DNA of 18,106 nt from an uncultured Streptomyces sp. (GTDB lineage: Bacteria > Actinomycetota > Actinomycetes > Streptomycetales > Streptomycetaceae), in NCBI GenBank assembly GCA_946480485.1, contig CAMLJW010000051.1, positions 1 to 18,106 of the forward strand, given 5' to 3'. A program made the translations under genes and the position numbers. Numbering within the stretch: position 1 is the first letter of the stretch; every line of letters starts with the position of its first letter. Below the pieces are notes generated by a model that was not told where the DNA came from, did not search any database, and worked only from the letters and a program-made list of their open reading frames with translations. Shown in pieces: positions 5,268 to 14,188 of the stretch.

Positions 5268-6656
5268 GTGAAGAGCGCCGTGGAGACCCTGAACCCGACC
5301 CGGGTTCGGCTCACTGTCGAGGTGCCCTTCGAGGAGCTCAAGGGCAGCCTCGACGCGGCGTACAAGAAGATCAACCAGCAGGTCACGGTGAAGGGCTTCC
5401 GGAAGGGCAAGGTTCCGGCGCGCGTCATCGACCAGCGGTTCGGTCGCGGTGCGGTTCTGGAGGAGGCGGTCAACGACGCGCTTCCGAAGTTCTACACCGA
5501 CGCCGTCACCGATGCCGAGCTGAACGTCCTCGGCCAGCCCGAGGTCGACATCACGGAGCTGAAGGACGGCGAGACGCTGAACTTCACCGCCGAGGTCGAC
5601 ATCCGCCCGACCATCGAGATCCCGGACTACTCCGGCATCGAGGTCGAGGTCGACGCCGTGGAGGTCACCGAAGAGGACGTCGAGAAGGCCGTCACCGAAC
5701 TGCGCGAGCGCTTCGCTTCGACCTCCCCGGTCGAGCGGGCCGCCGAGGACGGCGACGTCGTGACGATCGACCTGGAGGCCAAGGTCGACGGCGATGTCCT
5801 CGAGGACGGCGTCGCCTCCGGCATCTCCTACACCATCGGCTCGGGCGAGCTGCTCGACGGTATCGATGACGCCGTGAAGGGCCTGGAGGCCGGTGGCGAG
5901 GCCACCTTCACCTCCGAGCTCAAGGGCGGCTCGGCGGCCGGCAAGGAGGCCGAGGTCACCGTCAAGGTCACCCAGGTCGCCGCGCGTGAACTCCCCGAGC
6001 TGGACGACGACTTCGCGCAGCTCGCCTCCGAGTTCGACACCCTCGACGAGCTGAAGGCCGACAGCCGCAAGCGCCTCGAGAACACGAAGGAGTACGACCA
6101 GGCCACGCAGGCCCAGGAGCGCGTCCTGGAGAAGCTGCTCGAGCTGGTCGAGGTGCCCATCCCGGAGAAGCTCCTCGAGGACGAGATCAACACCCGTAAG
6201 CACAACCTCGAGCACCACCAGCTCGGCAAGATGGGACTCGACATCGAGAAGTACCTGGAGATCCAGGGCAAGACGGCCGAGGAGTTCGACACCGAGACGC
6301 GCGAGGCCGCGATCAAGGGCATCAAGACCCAGTTCGTCCTCGACGAGCTGGTCAACAAGGAGAAGCTGAACGTCAGCCAGGAGGAGCTCACCGAGCACCT
6401 CATGCGCCGCGCCGCCACCTCCGGCATGTCCCCCGACCAGTTCGCCCAGGCGGTCGTCGAGGGTGGCCAGGTCCCGATGCTCGTCGGCGAGGTCGCCCGC
6501 GGCAAGGCCCTCGCGGTCGTCGTCGAGGCCGCCACGGTCAAGGACACGAACGGCGAGGTCGTCGACCTGGACGACGAAGAGGCCGAGACGGCGACCGAGG
6601 CTGCGGACGGCTCCACCGAGGCCGCCGAGGCCACCGAGGAGAAGCCCGAGGCCTGA
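5268..6656 (+). CDS. tig: Trigger factor, ribosome-associated chaperone and prolyl isomerase
   Basis: This 462-residue protein binds the ribosome exit tunnel through uL23 and shelters nascent chains. The N-terminal ribosome-binding domain (about 1-145) has the signature GFRKGKVP at 43-50. An FKBP-type prolyl isomerase domain follows (about 160-245, with [14 protein letters not shown] and [13 protein letters not shown]). The long helical C-terminal domain forms the substrate cradle. The last 35 residues are very acidic ([15 protein letters not shown] and more), an extension seen in actinobacterial trigger factors but lacking in E. coli. GTG 5268 has a strong AAGGAG 8 nt upstream. The gene lies directly ahead of clpP1P2 and clpX, as in many bacteria, but a strong terminator and a 490-bp gap show it is a separate transcription unit. 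Confidence 0.97.
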   Translation: MKSAVETLNPTRVRLTVEVPFEELKGSLDAAYKKINQQVTVKGFRKGKVPARVIDQRFGRGAVLEEAVNDALPKFYTDAVTDAELNVLGQPEVDITELKDGETLNFTAEVDIRPTIEIPDYSGIEVEVDAVEVTEEDVEKAVTELRERFASTSPVERAAEDGDVVTIDLEAKVDGDVLEDGVASGISYTIGSGELLDGIDDAVKGLEAGGEATFTSELKGGSAAGKEAEVTVKVTQVAARELPELDDDFAQLASEFDTLDELKADSRKRLENTKEYDQATQAQERVLEKLLELVEVPIPEKLLEDEINTRKHNLEHHQLGKMGLDIEKYLEIQGKTAEEFDTETREAAIKGIKTQFVLDELVNKEKLNVSQEELTEHLMRRAATSGMSPDQFAQAVVEGGQVPMLVGEVARGKALAVVVEAATVKDTNGEVVDLDDEEAETATEAADGSTEAAEATEEKPEA

Positions 6657-6685
6657 GAACCTCGGACTCGCCTGAGCCACGTAGA

Positions 6686-6723
6686 ACGGGCCCCGGGACG
6701 CGCTCAAGCGTTCCGGGGCCCGT
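6686..6723 (+). terminator. Strong terminator after tig
   Basis: ACGGGCCCCGGGACGC (6686-6701) pairs with GCGTTCCGGGGCCCGT (6708-6723) over 16 bp with one G-T pair and a 6-nt loop, 30 nt after the tig stop codon. It has no T-tract, as is usual for GC-rich actinobacteria. Confidence 0.85.
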
Positions 6724-6768
6724 CGCTGTCGCTGCCGCTGCTGTGGCTATGGCTGGGTGGGTGGCTCG

Positions 6769-6906
6769 GGGCCGTGCCGCAACGCGGGGGCTTGCGCCCC
6801 GTCAGGGGCGCGGCGCTGCGACATGTGCGCTCCGCCGCGTGGGCGCGGCCGGCCGAGGACGACCCGCAGCCGAGATACGACTCTGGGGGTGTGGGGGCGC
6901 AGCCCC
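6769..6906. repeat. Streptomyces-type dispersed intergenic element
   Basis: The stretch opens with a hairpin, GCGCCCC (6794-6800) and GGGGCGC (6805-6811). It continues through GCTCCGCCGCGTGGGCGCGG and closes with GGGGC-GCA-GCCCC (6894-6906). From memory, this ordered set of phrases recurs in many Streptomyces intergenic regions as a short non-coding dispersed repeat. No second copy exists in this window, so the call is recognition, not proof. It occupies the space between the tig terminator and the clpP1 regulatory region. Confidence 0.45.
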
Positions 6907-6970
6907 GCGCGTGCGGCGGCACCCCGTGCCCCGGGCGCCTGGAACACGCTGAACCCAGCCGAGCGACCTG

Positions 6971-6984
6971 CGCTCACAGCGAAC
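6971..6984 (+). promoter_or_regulatory. ClgR-type operator upstream of clpP1
   Basis: CGCTCACAGCGAAC fits the core CGC-N5-GCG of ClgR, the activator of clpP1P2, clpC and lon genes in actinobacteria. The inner bases match the Y-N-A-N-R pattern and the 3' flank AAC matches W-W-S; the 5' flank is poor. It is centred about 59 bp upstream of the predicted transcription start, suitable for an activator. Confidence 0.6.
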
Positions 6985-7000
6985 AGTCGAGGAACCGGGA

Positions 7001-7028
7001 TGGCACCCGCCTGCCTGCGCGTTAGGGT
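7001..7028 (+). promoter_or_regulatory. Promoter for clpP1-clpP2
   Basis: TAGGGT (7023-7028) is a good -10 box. TGGCAC (7001-7006), 16 nt upstream, is a weak -35, as expected for an activator-dependent promoter. The start would be near 7035, leaving a leader of about 115 nt. Confidence 0.5.
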
Positions 7029-7149
7029 CCATGAGTACGAGGGCAGGGGAGTTCCCCGGAGCCGCCCGACGCGGCGCGCACAGGGGTCCCACGCCCCGGC
7101 AGAACACGTGAGACGGCCCGGCGCCGTCGTAAGACGAGCAGGTGGATAC

Positions 7150-7770
7150 GTGACGAATCTGATGCCTTCAGCCGCCGGCGAGCCCTCCATCGGTGGTGGC
7201 CTCGGCGACCAGGTCTACAACCGGCTGCTCGGCGAGCGGATCATCTTCCTCGGCCAGCCGGTCGACGACGACATCGCAAACAAGATCACCGCACAGTTGC
7301 TGCTCCTTGCCGCCGACCCGGACAAGGACATCTTCCTGTACATCAACAGCCCCGGCGGATCGATCACGGCCGGTATGGCGATCTACGACACCATGCAGTA
7401 CATCCAGAACGACGTGGTGACCATCGCCATGGGCATGGCTGCCTCCATGGGCCAGTTCCTGCTGAGCGCGGGCACCCCGGGCAAGCGCTTCGCGCTGCCG
7501 AACGCCGAGATCCTGATCCACCAGCCCTCGGCCGGTCTCGCCGGCTCCGCGTCGGACATCAAGATCCACGCCGAGCGGCTGCTGCACACCAAGAAGCGGA
7601 TGGCGGAGCTGACCGCCTTCCACACCGGCCAGACCGTGGACCAGGTCACCCGCGACTCGGACCGGGACCGCTGGTTCGACCCGATCGAGGCCAAGGAGTA
7701 CGGCCTCATCGACGACATCATGCCCACCGCTGCCGGCATGCCGGGCGGCGGCGGCACCGGGGCGGCCTAG
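7150..7770 (+). CDS. clpP1: ATP-dependent Clp protease proteolytic subunit 1
   Basis: This 206-residue serine peptidase forms the degradation chamber to which ClpX or ClpC feeds unfolded proteins. The triad is S99 (in GMAASMG), H124 (in ILIHQP) and D173 (in DRDRWF). The INSPGGS block at 65-71 forms the oxyanion region. The first 18 residues up to [19 protein letters not shown] are a likely propeptide removed on maturation. GTG 7150 has AGGTGG close upstream; an internal ATG at 7162 is a weaker choice. clpP2 follows after 118 nt. The upstream ClgR-type site suggests control by ClgR, as known for Streptomyces clpP1P2. Confidence 0.96.
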   Translation: MTNLMPSAAGEPSIGGGLGDQVYNRLLGERIIFLGQPVDDDIANKITAQLLLLAADPDKDIFLYINSPGGSITAGMAIYDTMQYIQNDVVTIAMGMAASMGQFLLSAGTPGKRFALPNAEILIHQPSAGLAGSASDIKIHAERLLHTKKRMAELTAFHTGQTVDQVTRDSDRDRWFDPIEAKEYGLIDDIMPTAAGMPGGGGTGAA

Positions 7771-7888
7771 GCCGACGCGCGGCCCACAGGCAGCCACCCC
7801 AGCCGTCGGGCACCAACGCGCAGCCGACGAAGCCCTCCGAGCCCCCAGCCGACCGCCTCAGCCCTTTACAGGCTCTCCAGGAGACACA

Positions 7889-8569
7889 GTGAACGACTTC
7901 CCCGGCAGCGGCCTCTACGCCCGCACGCAGGCCGAGTACACCGGCCCTCGCGCGGAGTCCCGCTACGTCATCCCGCGCTTCGTCGAGCGCACCTCCCAGG
8001 GCGTGCGCGAGTACGACCCGTACGCGAAGCTCTTCGAGGAGCGCGTGATCTTCCTCGGCGTGCAGATCGACGACGCCTCGGCCAACGACGTCATGGCGCA
8101 GCTGTTGTGCCTGGAGTCGATGGACCCCGACCGTGACATCTCGGTCTACATCAACAGCCCCGGCGGCTCCTTCACGGCGCTCACGGCCATCTACGACACG
8201 ATGCAGTTCGTGAAGCCGGACATCCAGACGGTCTGCATGGGCCAGGCCGCCTCCGCCGCCGCGGTCCTGCTCGCCGCGGGTACGGCTGGTAAGCGCATGG
8301 CCCTCCCCAACGCCCGCGTGCTGATCCACCAGCCCTACAGTGAGACGGGCCGCGGACAGGTCTCCGACCTGGAGATCGCGGCGAACGAAATCCTGCGGAT
8401 GCGCTCACAGCTGGAGGAGATGCTGGCCAAGCACTCCACCACGCCGATCGAGAGGATCCGCGAGGACATCGAGCGTGACAAGATCCTCACCGCAGAGGAC
8501 GCGCTCTCGTACGGCCTGATCGACCAGATCGTTTCGACCCGGAAGTTGAACAACGCGGCGGTTGCGTGA
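7889..8569 (+). CDS. clpP2: ATP-dependent Clp protease proteolytic subunit 2
   Basis: This 226-residue second ClpP paralogue keeps a full triad: S122 (GQAASAA), H147 ([12 protein letters not shown]) and D197 (IERDK). The N-terminal extension (about 1-46, before [11 protein letters not shown]) is longer than in ClpP1 and probably cleaved. In actinobacteria ClpP1 and ClpP2 rings usually combine into a mixed tetradecamer, so both genes are expected to be needed. GTG 7889 has AGGAG 5 nt upstream. The 118-nt gap to clpP1 has no obvious terminator, so co-transcription with clpP1 is likely. Confidence 0.96.
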   Translation: MNDFPGSGLYARTQAEYTGPRAESRYVIPRFVERTSQGVREYDPYAKLFEERVIFLGVQIDDASANDVMAQLLCLESMDPDRDISVYINSPGGSFTALTAIYDTMQFVKPDIQTVCMGQAASAAAVLLAAGTAGKRMALPNARVLIHQPYSETGRGQVSDLEIAANEILRMRSQLEEMLAKHSTTPIERIREDIERDKILTAEDALSYGLIDQIVSTRKLNNAAVA

Positions 8570-8594
8570 CGTAGCGCTGTATCGTCAGCCGCTC

Positions 8595-8630
8595 CTTGGC
8601 GCGGTTCACGACAAAGTGAACCGCGCCAAG
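8595..8630. terminator. Perfect 15-bp inverted repeat between clpP2 and clpX
   Basis: CTTGGCGCGGTTCAC (8595-8609) and GTGAACCGCGCCAAG (8616-8630) pair perfectly around a 6-nt loop, 25 nt after the clpP2 stop. It probably terminates the clpP1P2 transcript or protects its 3' end. A TACCGT box at 8659-8664 just beyond could serve a separate clpX promoter, but no good -35 was seen. Confidence 0.75.
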
Positions 8631-8729
8631 GGGGGCCCGAACGGGGGGCTCGGCAAGGTACCGTCGGACATAAGGCAGCACCAGGAGCCGCTGGAACCAG
8701 GCGTCTCCCAGGCGAAGGGGAAGCACACC

Positions 8730-10016
8730 GTGGCACGCATCGGTGACGGCGGCGATCTGCTCAAGTGCTCGTTCTGTGGCAAGAGCCAGAAGCAGGTCAA
8801 GAAGCTCATCGCAGGCCCTGGTGTGTACATCTGCGACGAGTGCATCGATCTCTGCAACGAGATCATCGAGGAAGAACTCGCCGAGACGAGCGAGGTGAGG
8901 TGGGAGGAACTCCCCAAGCCCCGCGAGATCTACGAGTTCCTCGAGGGGTACGTCGTCGGCCAGGAGTGCGCGAAGAAGGCCCTCTCCGTCGCGGTGTACA
9001 ACCACTACAAGCGGGTCCAGGCCAGTGAGAACGGCGGGGGGCAAAACCGCGACGACGGCATCGAGTTGGCGAAGTCGAACATCCTGCTCCTCGGCCCCAC
9101 GGGCTCCGGCAAGACACTGCTCGCCCAGACACTGGCGCGCATGCTGAACGTCCCCTTCGCCATCGCCGACGCGACGGCGCTGACGGAGGCGGGGTATGTG
9201 GGCGAGGACGTCGAGAACATCCTGTTGAAGCTGATCCAGGCGGCGGACTACGACGTCAAGAAGGCCGAGACCGGAATCATCTACATCGACGAGATCGACA
9301 AGGTGGCTCGTAAAAGCGAGAACCCGTCGATCACGAGGGATGTGAGCGGTGAGGGTGTCCAGCAGGCGCTGTTGAAGATTCTCGAGGGCACGACCGCCTC
9401 CGTGCCGCCCCAGGGCGGGCGCAAGCACCCCCACCAGGAGTTCATCCAAATCGACACGACGAACGTCCTGTTCATCGTGGGCGGTGCCTTCGCTGGCCTG
9501 GAGAAGATCATCGAGTCCCGCGCGGGTGCGAAGGGCATCGGCTTCGGCGCGACGATCCGCTCGAAGCGCGAGCTGGAGGAGAAGGACCAGTTCGAGGACG
9601 TCATGCCCGAGGACCTGGTCAAGTTCGGCATGATCCCGGAGTTCATCGGCCGCCTCCCAGTGATCACTTCGGTCCACAACCTCGACCGCGAGGCCCTGCT
9701 CCAGATCCTCGTCGAACCGCGCAACGCGCTCGTGAAGCAGTACCAGCGCCTCTTCGAACTCGACGGCGTGGAGCTGGACTTCGAGCGCGAGGCTCTCGAA
9801 GCCATCGCCGACCAGGCCATTCTCCGCCAGACCGGCGCCCGCGGCCTGCGCGCCATCATGGAAGAGGTCCTGCAGTCGGTGATGTACGAGGTCCCGTCCC
9901 GCAAGGACGTCGGCCGAGTCGTCATCACGCCGGACGTCGTCCTCTCGAACGTGAACCCGACCCTGATCCCGCGCGACGCCCGCGGGCGTGGCTCGGGGGA
10001 GCAGAAGACGGCGTAG
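8730..10016 (+). CDS. clpX: ATP-dependent Clp protease ATP-binding subunit ClpX
   Basis: This 428-residue AAA+ unfoldase forms a hexamer, recognises tagged substrates and threads them into ClpP. The N-terminal zinc-binding domain has C13, C16, C35 and C38. Walker A is GPTGSGKT (122-129), the pore-1 loop GYVG (155-158), Walker B IIYIDE (183-188), the ClpP-docking loop IGF (270-272), the arginine finger R308 in GRLP, and sensor-2 R371 in GARGLR. Length and motifs are all as in the family. GTG 8730 begins the conserved [13 protein letters not shown] N-terminus and has a GGGGAAG sequence 6 nt upstream. A strong hairpin separates it from clpP2, so at least part of its expression is probably independent. 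Confidence 0.97.
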   Translation: MARIGDGGDLLKCSFCGKSQKQVKKLIAGPGVYICDECIDLCNEIIEEELAETSEVRWEELPKPREIYEFLEGYVVGQECAKKALSVAVYNHYKRVQASENGGGQNRDDGIELAKSNILLLGPTGSGKTLLAQTLARMLNVPFAIADATALTEAGYVGEDVENILLKLIQAADYDVKKAETGIIYIDEIDKVARKSENPSITRDVSGEGVQQALLKILEGTTASVPPQGGRKHPHQEFIQIDTTNVLFIVGGAFAGLEKIIESRAGAKGIGFGATIRSKRELEEKDQFEDVMPEDLVKFGMIPEFIGRLPVITSVHNLDREALLQILVEPRNALVKQYQRLFELDGVELDFEREALEAIADQAILRQTGARGLRAIMEEVLQSVMYEVPSRKDVGRVVITPDVVLSNVNPTLIPRDARGRGSGEQKTA

Positions 10017-10040
10017 ACGCCACGCACAAAAAGGGAAAAG

Positions 10041-10075
10041 AAGGGGCGCCCAGCGGACTTGGCCGGGCGCCCCTT
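10041..10075. terminator. Bidirectional terminator between clpX and a convergent gene
   Basis: AAGGGGCGCCC (10041-10051) and GGGCGCCCCTT (10065-10075) form an 11-bp stem with a 13-nt loop. An A-rich stretch precedes it and a T/C-rich one follows, so it can act from both sides on clpX and the minus-strand gene ending at 10144. Confidence 0.85.
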
Positions 10076-10143
10076 TCTTCTTGGCCGCCGACGTCAGGCA
10101 GGTTCTGATCCAGCCCGAAACGCAGAACAGGCCCTGGCCGAGC

Positions 10144-11097
10144 TCACTTCGCGACGCGGACGTCCTTGCGGAGCTTTGTGGTGATGTCCACCGCCACGTC
10201 CTTCGTGACGCCCTGGGTGGCGTCGCCGGGGGAGACCATGGCGATCGTGCTGTAGTCGGCCCACGCGCAGAACCAGTCGATCTTCTCCTCCTTGGTGAGC
10301 TGGTTCTCGCCCTTGGCGGCCTGGCACCGCATGACCGCGCCGTCGAGGTCGGCCTCCACAGGCTCACCGACCAGCTCGCCCTTGGACTCGCTGCCGCTCG
10401 AAGAGCCCTCCTGCGACTCCTTCTTGAAGGTGGCGAAGAACTTGTCCAGGACCGCCTCGGGGTCCGCGATCTCGCCGTAGCCGCCGACGAACGTGATGCC
10501 CTTGGCCGTCGCGAGTTGGCTCTGGTCCGGCGCCGAGGTGGGGTCCTCGGGGTCGTAGCCGCTCAGGTCGGCGGTCGTGTAAAGACCGGCGACGGACTTG
10601 CCGTTCCTGACTCCGCTCTTTTCCAGATCCTTCGCCGTGTTCGCGTCCTCGCCCGCACCCGCGCCGTCTTTGGTGGCCCGGTTGTAGTCACTGAGCACGG
10701 TCGCCGGCGTCGTCAAGATGTGCGCGCCGTCGTCCTCCAGACCACTGCCCGCGCCACCCCCGCCGAGTACGAAGTACGCCCCCACGCCGAGCGCGGCCAC
10801 GACCGCCACCGCACCGATGATGATCCCCGCATTCTTCTTGCCGCCGCCGGGAGCGGGCGGCTGCGGAACTCCGTAGGGCTGCGGCTGCTGGCCGTAGCCG
10901 GGTTGGGGCGGGGCTCCGGGAGGGGTCTGCTGGGGGTACCCGTAGCCCGGCTGCTGCGGAGGCGCCTGCTGCGGGTGGCCGTAGCCGGGCTGCGGGGCCT
11001 GCGGCTGCTGGCCGTAAGGGCCCGGCCCGCCCGGCTGTCCATACGGTCCGGGCTGCTGGGGCTGCCCGCCGTACGGGCCCGGCTGGTTGTAGCTCAT
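10144..11097 (-). CDS. Proline/glutamine/glycine-rich single-pass membrane protein
   Basis: This 317-residue protein has three parts. Residues 1-85 are low-complexity repeats rich in Pro, Gln, Gly and Tyr (PGPYGQ, QPGYG units) and probably disordered in the cytoplasm. Residues 89-112 form one hydrophobic helix after a GGGKK basic stop. Residues 113-317 are a polar, probably extracytoplasmic domain with only two cysteines, C258 (MRC) and C277 (WFC), which may form a disulfide. This layout is common among actinobacterial envelope proteins. I do not recognise a catalytic motif, and the function is unknown. ATG 11097 is preceded by GGAGGGG at a rather long spacing. It is divergent from valS and convergent with clpX; the same position holds a hypothetical membrane protein in other Streptomyces as far as I recall. 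Confidence 0.85.
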   Translation of the reverse strand: MSYNQPGPYGGQPQQPGPYGQPGGPGPYGQQPQAPQPGYGHPQQAPPQQPGYGYPQQTPPGAPPQPGYGQQPQPYGVPQPPAPGGGKKNAGIIIGAVAVVAALGVGAYFVLGGGGAGSGLEDDGAHILTTPATVLSDYNRATKDGAGAGEDANTAKDLEKSGVRNGKSVAGLYTTADLSGYDPEDPTSAPDQSQLATAKGITFVGGYGEIADPEAVLDKFFATFKKESQEGSSSGSESKGELVGEPVEADLDGAVMRCQAAKGENQLTKEEKIDWFCAWADYSTIAMVSPGDATQGVTKDVAVDITTKLRKDVRVAK

Positions 11098-11220
11098 TTC
11101 TGGGTTCCCCTCCAGATGCTTATGCGTCTCGAACATCCTGGCGTAAGGAGCGCGCACGGGGAGCACCGGGGTCTCACCGTTACCAAACCATCGGGTTTCA
11201 GGACGGGTCCGTAACACCTC

Positions 11221-11226
11221 TAAACT
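11221..11226 (+). promoter_or_regulatory. -10 box for leaderless valS
   Basis: TAAACT lies exactly at -12 to -7 from the GTG at 11233, so transcription should start at the start codon. There is no Shine-Dalgarno sequence upstream. The -35 region is weak. Confidence 0.6.
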
Positions 11227-11232
11227 GGGCCC

Positions 11233-13857
11233 GTGACCGACAACGCTCAGCAGCAGCCGCCAGCCAACACCCCCGAACTGCCGACCCAGTACGCGCCGGC
11301 CGAGGTAGAGGGGAAGCTGTACGAGCGCTGGGTGGACAAGGGTTACTTCGCCGCCGACGCGAAGAGCGACAAGACCCCGTACACCATCGTCATCCCGCCG
11401 CCGAACGTGACCGGCTCGCTCCACCTCGGGCACGCCTTCCAGCACACGCTCATGGACGCGCTCACGCGGCGTAAGCGCATGCAGGGGTATGAGGCCCTGT
11501 GGCTGCCCGGCATGGACCACGCCGGTATCGCCACGCAGAACAAGGTCGAGCAGCAGCTCGGCGAGGAAGGCAAGTCGCGGCACGACCTGGGACGCGAGGA
11601 GTTCGTCGAGCGCGTCTGGCAGTGGAAGGAAGAGTACGGCGGCAGGATCCTCGGCCAGATGCGGCGGCTCGGTGACGGCGTCGACTGGAGCCGTGAGCGG
11701 TTCACCATGGACGAGGGGCTGTCCCGCGCCGTCCAGACCATCTTCAAGAAGCTGTACGAAGATGAGTTGATCTATCGCGCCGAGCGCATCATCAACTGGT
11801 GCCCGCGCTGCCTCACGGCCATCTCGGACATCGAGGTCGAGTACCAGGACGACGACGGCGAGCTCGTCTCCATCAAGTACGGGGAGGGCGACGAGACCCT
11901 TGTCGTCGCGACCACCCGTGCCGAGACCATGCTCGGTGACACCGCTGTCGCCGTCCACCCCGATGACGAGCGCTACCAGCACCTGATCGGGAAGAGGATC
12001 AAGCTGCCTCTCACCGACCGCTCCATCCCCGTCGTCGCGGACACGCACGTCGACCCCGAGTTCGGCACGGGTGCCGTCAAGGTCACCCCGGCCCACGACC
12101 CCAACGACTTCGCCATCGGCCAGCGCCACAACCTGGAGTCGATCACGGTCATGGACGAGCGGGCGGTCATCACCGCCCACGGTCCGTTCCAGGGACTCGA
12201 CCGGTTCGAGGCACGCAGCGCCATCGTCGGCGCGCTGCGCTCGCAGGGCCGGATCGTCGCCGAGAAGCGCCCGTACGTCCACTCGGTCGGCCACTGCTCG
12301 CGCTGCAAGACCACCATCGAGCCGCGGCTGTCCATGCAGTGGTGGGTCAAGGTCGGTCCGCTCGCGCAGGCGGCGGGGGACGCCGTCCGTGACGGACGGG
12401 TCAAGATCCACCCCGAGGACATGTCGAAGCGCTACTTCGACTGGGTCGACAACATGCACGACTGGTGCATTTCGCGCCAGTTGTGGTGGGGCCACCGGAT
12501 TCCGGTCTGGTACGGGCCGGACGGCGAGGTCCGCTGCGTCGGCCCCGACGAGCAGCCGCCCAGCGGTGACGGCTGGAGCCAGGACACCGACGTCCTCGAC
12601 ACCTGGTTCTCCTCCGGCCTGTGGCCGTTCTCCACGCTCGGCTGGCCTGAACAGACCCCGGACCTGCGGAAGTTCTACTCGACGGACGTCCTGCTGACCG
12701 GCCACGACATCATCTTCTTCTGGGTCGCCCGGATGATGATGTTCGGTCTCTACGCGATGGACGGCGAGGTCCCGTTCAAGACCATCGCCCTGACCGGCCT
12801 GGTCCGTGACGAGCGCGGCAAGAAGATGTCGAAGTCGTTCGGCAACGTGGTCGACCCCCTGGACTGGATGGACAGGTACGGCTCCGACGCCGTCCGCTTC
12901 ACCCTGGCCCGCGGCGCCAACCCCGGTACGGACGTGCCGATCGGCGAGGACTGGGTCCAGGCGTCCCGGAACTTCGCCAACAAGATCTGGAACGCGACCC
13001 GGTTCGCCCTGATGAACGGCGCCACGGTCGAGGGCCCGCTCCCGGACCCGTCCCAGATGTCGGCGACGGACCGGTGGATCCTGTCCCGCCTCAACAAGAC
13101 AGTCGTCGAAGTCGACGCCTTCTACGACGACTTCCAGTTCGCCAAGCTCTCCGACGCCCTCTACCACTTCGCGTGGGACGAGGTCTTCGACTGGTACGTC
13201 GAACTGTCCAAGACCACGTTCAACGCGGGCGGCCCGGCGGCCGACGTCAGCAAGCGGGTCCTCGGTGAGGTCCTGGACGTCACGCTGAAGCTGCTGCACC
13301 CGGTCGTCCCCTTCGTCACGGAGACGCTCTGGACCACCCTTGCGGGCGGTGAATCCGTCGTGATCGCCGAGTGGCCCGACGACAGCGGCTTCCGTGACAC
13401 CGGCGCCGAGCGGGAGATCGAGACGCTCCAGCAGGTCATCACGGAGGTCCGCCGCTTCCGCGCCGACCAGGGCCTCCAGCCCGGCCAGCGTGTCCCGGCC
13501 CGCCTCACCCTCGACGGGACCGCCCTGGCCCCGCACGAGGCTGCCATCCGCCAGCTGCTGCGCCTCCAGCCGGAGGGTGAGGGCTTCGCGGCGACGGCGA
13601 CGCTGCCGGTCGCGGGCGCGACGGTCGCGCTGGACCTCTCCGGCACGATCGACGTGGCGGCGGAGCGCAAGCGGCTCGCGAAGGATCTGGCCGCTGCCGA
13701 GAAGGAGAAGGCCCAGGCGAACGCCAAGCTCGGCAACGAGGCGTTCCTCGCCAAGGCCCCGGACCACGTCGTGGAGAAGATCCGCACGCGGCTCGCCAAG
13801 GCGGACGAGGACATCGCGCGCATTCTGGCGCAGCTTGAGCGCCTGCCGGTGGGCTAG
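11233..13857 (+). CDS. valS: Valyl-tRNA synthetase
   Basis: This 874-residue class I aminoacyl-tRNA synthetase joins valine to tRNA-Val using ATP. The signature HIGH appears as HLGH (64-67, in [14 protein letters not shown]) and the second ATP motif as KMSKS (531-535). The editing domain, which removes mischarged threonine, lies between about 195 and 345 and contains [17 protein letters not shown]. Cysteine pairs WCPRC and HCSRC suggest zinc-binding knuckles. The anticodon-binding helices follow KMSKS, and a coiled-coil arm rich in Lys/Glu/Ala forms the C-terminus (about 805-870). GTG 11233 is the only sensible start and is probably leaderless. No T-box leader can be present if that is so. 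Confidence 0.97.
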   Translation: MTDNAQQQPPANTPELPTQYAPAEVEGKLYERWVDKGYFAADAKSDKTPYTIVIPPPNVTGSLHLGHAFQHTLMDALTRRKRMQGYEALWLPGMDHAGIATQNKVEQQLGEEGKSRHDLGREEFVERVWQWKEEYGGRILGQMRRLGDGVDWSRERFTMDEGLSRAVQTIFKKLYEDELIYRAERIINWCPRCLTAISDIEVEYQDDDGELVSIKYGEGDETLVVATTRAETMLGDTAVAVHPDDERYQHLIGKRIKLPLTDRSIPVVADTHVDPEFGTGAVKVTPAHDPNDFAIGQRHNLESITVMDERAVITAHGPFQGLDRFEARSAIVGALRSQGRIVAEKRPYVHSVGHCSRCKTTIEPRLSMQWWVKVGPLAQAAGDAVRDGRVKIHPEDMSKRYFDWVDNMHDWCISRQLWWGHRIPVWYGPDGEVRCVGPDEQPPSGDGWSQDTDVLDTWFSSGLWPFSTLGWPEQTPDLRKFYSTDVLLTGHDIIFFWVARMMMFGLYAMDGEVPFKTIALTGLVRDERGKKMSKSFGNVVDPLDWMDRYGSDAVRFTLARGANPGTDVPIGEDWVQASRNFANKIWNATRFALMNGATVEGPLPDPSQMSATDRWILSRLNKTVVEVDAFYDDFQFAKLSDALYHFAWDEVFDWYVELSKTTFNAGGPAADVSKRVLGEVLDVTLKLLHPVVPFVTETLWTTLAGGESVVIAEWPDDSGFRDTGAEREIETLQQVITEVRRFRADQGLQPGQRVPARLTLDGTALAPHEAAIRQLLRLQPEGEGFAATATLPVAGATVALDLSGTIDVAAERKRLAKDLAAAEKEKAQANAKLGNEAFLAKAPDHVVEKIRTRLAKADEDIARILAQLERLPVG

Positions 13858-13859
13858 TT

Positions 13860-13927
13860 CCAGGGTCTGTCGGGAGTTTCCTGCCCGCCCTCCGGGCGGA
13901 CGACGGCAAACTCCCGACAGGCCCTGG
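13860..13927. terminator. Nested 20-bp stem-loop after valS
   Basis: CCAGGGTCTGTCGGGAGTTT (13860-13879) pairs with AAACTCCCGACAGGCCCTGG (13908-13927) over 20 bp with one G-T pair. The loop contains a second stem, CCGCCC (13885-13890) with GGGCGG (13894-13899). It begins 2 nt after the valS stop codon. It is very likely a terminator, but is unusually long and branched. Confidence 0.85.
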
Positions 13928-14175
13928 CCGGGGGCTGGTCGGCCGTTCTGCAGCGCCTTGGCCCTGCTTGGGGTTGTGGTGGGTGGGTCGATGCTGTCCC
14001 CGGGGCTCCCCCCCAACGCCCCGTATCGGTTTGGAGGCTCGTCCGCAGCTCCCCGGGGTCTCGGCTTCGGTCGAGCAGGGGGACGGGGACCTCTGACAGG
14101 CTGACTGATGCCGGGCCGGAATGATTGATGCCGGCCCCACGGGCGGGCACCCAGATCCTTGTCAGTCGGTCTCCG
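13928..14175. other. Intergenic region before folC
   Basis: This stretch holds no gene I can support. It contains two copies of TGATGCCGG (14106-14114, 14126-14134) spaced by 20 bp, and CCCCGGGG-type palindromes around 14000 and 14053. Their role is not clear. Confidence 0.5.
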
Positions 14176-14181
14176 TAGACT
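14176..14181 (+). promoter_or_regulatory. -10 box for leaderless folC
   Basis: TAGACT ends 7 nt before GTG 14189, placing the transcription start at or within a base of the start codon. No Shine-Dalgarno sequence is present. No -35 at normal spacing was seen. Confidence 0.5.
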
Positions 14182-14188
14182 GGGGCTC

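Noticed and set aside
5049..6707. A 552-codon minus-strand open frame opposite tig
   Set aside because: It mirrors the trigger-factor reading frame and has no recognisable domain or start signal.
7031..7111. A 26-codon upstream ORF in the clpP1 leader
   Set aside because: Its ATG lies upstream of the predicted transcription start (about 7035), so it would not be on the mRNA. No ribosome-binding site is visible.
8487..10367. A long minus-strand open frame opposite clpX
   Set aside because: It is antisense to clpX, which has all family motifs. The minus frame shows only low-complexity Leu/Val/Asp/Arg sequence.
11098..11232. T-box or other riboswitch before valS
   Set aside because: The region is short, has no T-box signature, and the -10 box position implies transcription from the start codon.
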